Of a DNA stretch of 8,350 nucleotides, positions 6,524-8,350 are shown in pieces. Every line of letters begins with the position of its first letter. Position 1 is the first letter of the stretch. The DNA comes from Bathymodiolus azoricus thioautotrophic gill symbiont (GTDB lineage Bacteria; Pseudomonadota; Gammaproteobacteria; PS1; Pseudothioglobaceae). The stretch covers positions 1-8,350 of the forward strand of contig NZ_CDSC02000364.1 of NCBI RefSeq assembly GCF_001298715.1, read 5' to 3'. The position numbers and the translations under genes are program-made. The notes below the pieces were generated by a model, which made no database searches, was not told the DNA's origin, and saw only the letters and a program-made list of their open reading frames with translations.

Positions 6524-7656
6524 CAAGCAACACACTGCAATTAGCCAGAGATTTAATTGCTATTAATTCGCTAACCCCAAATGATAAAGGTTGTCAAATA
6601 TTGATGATTGATAGGCTAAAAAAAATCGGTTTTGAAGTTGATAACTTAAAATTTGGCGAGGTGGATAATTTTTGGGCGACGCGTAGGGATGGTAGTAATG
6701 ACACCCCTATGTTTGTGTTTGCAGGGCATACCGATGTTGTACCAGTGGGTGATAATTGGAAAACTGACCCATTCAAACCAGTGGTAATTGATGGTATGTT
6801 GTATGGTCGTGGTGCGGCAGACATGAAAGGTTCGCTAGCGGCAATGATAACTGCAACTGAGCAGTTTGTTGTGGATTTTCCAAAGCATAAAGGCAGCATT
6901 GGTTTTTTAATTACTTCTGATGAAGAGGGGCCCGCTACTCATGGCACAGTTAAAGTGTGTGAGTATTTAAAAGCACAGAAAGAAACGATAGATTATTGTT
7001 TGGTGGGCGAGCCATCATCAAGTAAATATTTGGGTGATGTGATTAAAAATGGTCGTCGTGGTTCATTGAATGGCAGATTGACTTTGATTGGCAAACAAGG
7101 GCATATTGCTTATCCACATTTGGCCAATAATCCAATCCATTTAGCAATGCCAGCACTTGATGCTTTGTGTAATGAGTTGTGGGACGAGGGCAATGACTAT
7201 TTTCCAGCGACCAGTTTTCAAATATCCAATATCAATTCAGGCACGGGTGTGACTAATGTTATTCCTGGCACGGTGGAAGTTGTGTTTAATTTCCGGTATT
7301 CAACGCAGTCTACTCATGAAGATTTACAACAAAGAGTTTTGGCAATTTTAGCGCAGTATAATTTTGAATACAAAATTGATTGGGAGCATTCAGGTTATCC
7401 GTTTTTAACACCAAAAGGTAATTTGGTTAATGCTTGCGTAGAAGCAATCAAAATTGTTAAAGGGCTTGATAGTAAACTCTCCACCTCAGGTGGCACTTCT
7501 GATGGGCGGTTTATTGCGCCAATATTAGAGGCACAAGTGGTGGAGCTTGGCCCGTTAAATGCCACTATTCATCAGGTTGATGAGTGTGTGAGTGTGCAAG
7601 ATTTAGAGGATTTAAGTATTATTTATTATCAAATCCTTAAAAATATTCTTCTTTAG
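6520..7656 (+). CDS. dapE: Succinyl-diaminopimelate desuccinylase
   Basis: DapE is a di-zinc M20-family hydrolase that turns N-succinyl-LL-diaminopimelate into succinate and LL-diaminopimelate, for lysine and peptidoglycan. The 378-residue product keeps the full metal and catalytic set: His70 and Asp72 ([12 protein letters not shown]), bridging Asp101 ([10 protein letters not shown]), Glu135 general base and Glu136 (TSDEEGP), Glu164 (LVGEPSSS), and His351 (NATIHQVDE). These correspond to Haemophilus His67, Asp69, Asp100, Glu134, Glu135, Glu163 and His349. The dimerisation lid is present around 180-290 ([27 protein letters not shown]). The start is a GTG at 6520 overlapping the ccmI stop (GTGA); the N-terminus [13 protein letters not shown] fits the family. 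It is probably cotranscribed with the ccm genes though functionally unrelated. Confidence 0.97.
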   Translation: MTSNTLQLARDLIAINSLTPNDKGCQILMIDRLKKIGFEVDNLKFGEVDNFWATRRDGSNDTPMFVFAGHTDVVPVGDNWKTDPFKPVVIDGMLYGRGAADMKGSLAAMITATEQFVVDFPKHKGSIGFLITSDEEGPATHGTVKVCEYLKAQKETIDYCLVGEPSSSKYLGDVIKNGRRGSLNGRLTLIGKQGHIAYPHLANNPIHLAMPALDALCNELWDEGNDYFPATSFQISNINSGTGVTNVIPGTVEVVFNFRYSTQSTHEDLQQRVLAILAQYNFEYKIDWEHSGYPFLTPKGNLVNACVEAIKIVKGLDSKLSTSGGTSDGRFIAPILEAQVVELGPLNATIHQVDECVSVQDLEDLSIIYYQILKNILL

Positions 7657-7661
7657 AAATA

Positions 7662-8336
7662 ATGCGCTTTGATATCATTACGCTATTTCCTGAAATGTTT
7701 TGCGCGATTACAAAGGAGGGTGTGATTGCCCGTGGGATCAAAAAATCGCTATTATCTGTTAACACTTGGCAGTTGCGTGATTTTTCAGATAACAAGCACC
7801 GCAATATTGATGATGCGCCTTATGGTGGTGGTGCGGGTATGGTGATGCAAGTTAAGCCTATTCGTGATTGCATTCGTAAAATCAAACAAGAAAATCCAAA
7901 TACAACAGTTGTTTATCTCTCACCACAAGGGGAAAAATTAGACAATAAATTGGTTGTTGAATTATCCAAACTTGAAACACTCACCTTATTATGTGGGCGT
8001 TATGAAGGTGTAGATGAGCGTATTATTGACAGCGATGTTGATAAAGAAATCTCTATTGGCGATTATGTCATTAGTGGCGGTGAATTAGCTGCGATGGTGT
8101 TAATTGATACTGTTAGCCGACAAATTTCAGGGGTATTGGGCAATCAAGATTCTTTGAATGATTCGTTCGCTGATGGCTTGTTAGATTATCCGCACTACAC
8201 GCGTCCAGAAACCATTGATGGGCAAAGTGTCCCTGAGGTTCTATTGAGTGGACATCAGGCAAAGATTGATGCTTGGCGCACAGAACAAGCAGAGCAAAGT
8301 ACCCATAAAAAACGCCCTGATTTACTAAAAAGATAG
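7662..8336 (+). CDS. trmD: tRNA (guanine-N1-)-methyltransferase TrmD
   Basis: TrmD uses SAM to methylate N1 of G37 in tRNAs with G at position 36, which includes tRNA-Leu(UAG) of the type encoded upstream, and so prevents +1 frameshifting. The product is a SPOUT knotted methyltransferase: N-terminus [29 protein letters not shown] (48-62), knot segments [18 protein letters not shown] and [13 protein letters not shown] (131-143), Arg153 and Asp167 equivalent to E. coli Arg154 and Asp169, then [12 protein letters not shown]. At 224 residues it is about 30 shorter than E. coli TrmD (255) and stops just after the RRPELL-type segment (here KKRPDLLKR), so the C-terminal helix is curtailed. The catalytic part is complete, so the gene is likely functional. 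It starts 5 bp after dapE, rather than after rimM as is common in gammaproteobacteria. The remaining 14 bases show nothing identifiable. Confidence 0.97.
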   Translation: MRFDIITLFPEMFCAITKEGVIARGIKKSLLSVNTWQLRDFSDNKHRNIDDAPYGGGAGMVMQVKPIRDCIRKIKQENPNTTVVYLSPQGEKLDNKLVVELSKLETLTLLCGRYEGVDERIIDSDVDKEISIGDYVISGGELAAMVLIDTVSRQISGVLGNQDSLNDSFADGLLDYPHYTRPETIDGQSVPEVLLSGHQAKIDAWRTEQAEQSTHKKRPDLLKR

Positions 8337-8350
8337 TCAATATTTTTTGT

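Noticed and set aside
1..8350. Search for CRISPR arrays, insertion sequences, phage, toxin-antitoxin or other accessory systems
   Set aside because: No spaced repeats, terminal inverted repeats or hallmark proteins were seen; the window is almost fully filled by housekeeping genes.

Overview
The window looks like ordinary chromosome from an AT-rich gammaproteobacterium (about 40% G+C in a line counted by eye). The encoded proteins resemble gammaproteobacterial versions most closely: a fused CysG, CcmF with its four family histidines, DapE and TrmD. My best guess is a sulfur oxidiser of the SUP05/Thioglobaceae type. That guess rests on composition, on siroheme and cytochrome c genes, and on memory of similar gene sets; no sequence search was made. 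I see no insertion sequence, integrase, phage gene, CRISPR array, toxin-antitoxin pair or defence gene.

Left part (1-2261). The 3' end of an O6-alkylguanine-DNA alkyltransferase gene converges on a small cysteine-rich gene of unknown function on the minus strand (234-638). That gene diverges from cysG (661-2046), which makes siroheme. The 22 bp between the two start codons contain an 8-bp palindrome, ATTATAAT, that supplies a perfect -10 hexamer on each strand very close to both starts. cysG converges on a small DUF2892-type membrane protein gene (2055-2261, minus strand, GTG start).

Middle (2262-2597). This non-protein stretch holds back-to-back promoter candidates, a complete tRNA-Leu(UAG) gene with encoded CCA, and a strong hairpin terminator. 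About 120 bp of AT-rich leader to the next operon follows.

Right part (2598-8336). Five plus-strand genes are packed tightly enough to be one operon: serB, ccmF, ccmI, dapE and trmD, with gaps of 9, -4, -4 and 5 bp. They cover serine synthesis, haem attachment to c-type cytochromes, lysine/peptidoglycan precursor synthesis and tRNA modification. They share no single pathway, so the link is probably shared transcription and translational coupling. The cytochrome c maturation genes are a split set: ccmF runs straight into ccmI without ccmG or ccmH between them, and ccmA-E are not upstream. trmD lies outside the common rpsP-rimM-trmD-rplS arrangement, at least on its upstream side.

I found no convincing new biological system here. 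The items most worth checking are the uncharacterised Cys-rich protein divergent from cysG, the compact bidirectional promoter that could produce leaderless mRNAs, and the split ccm locus.
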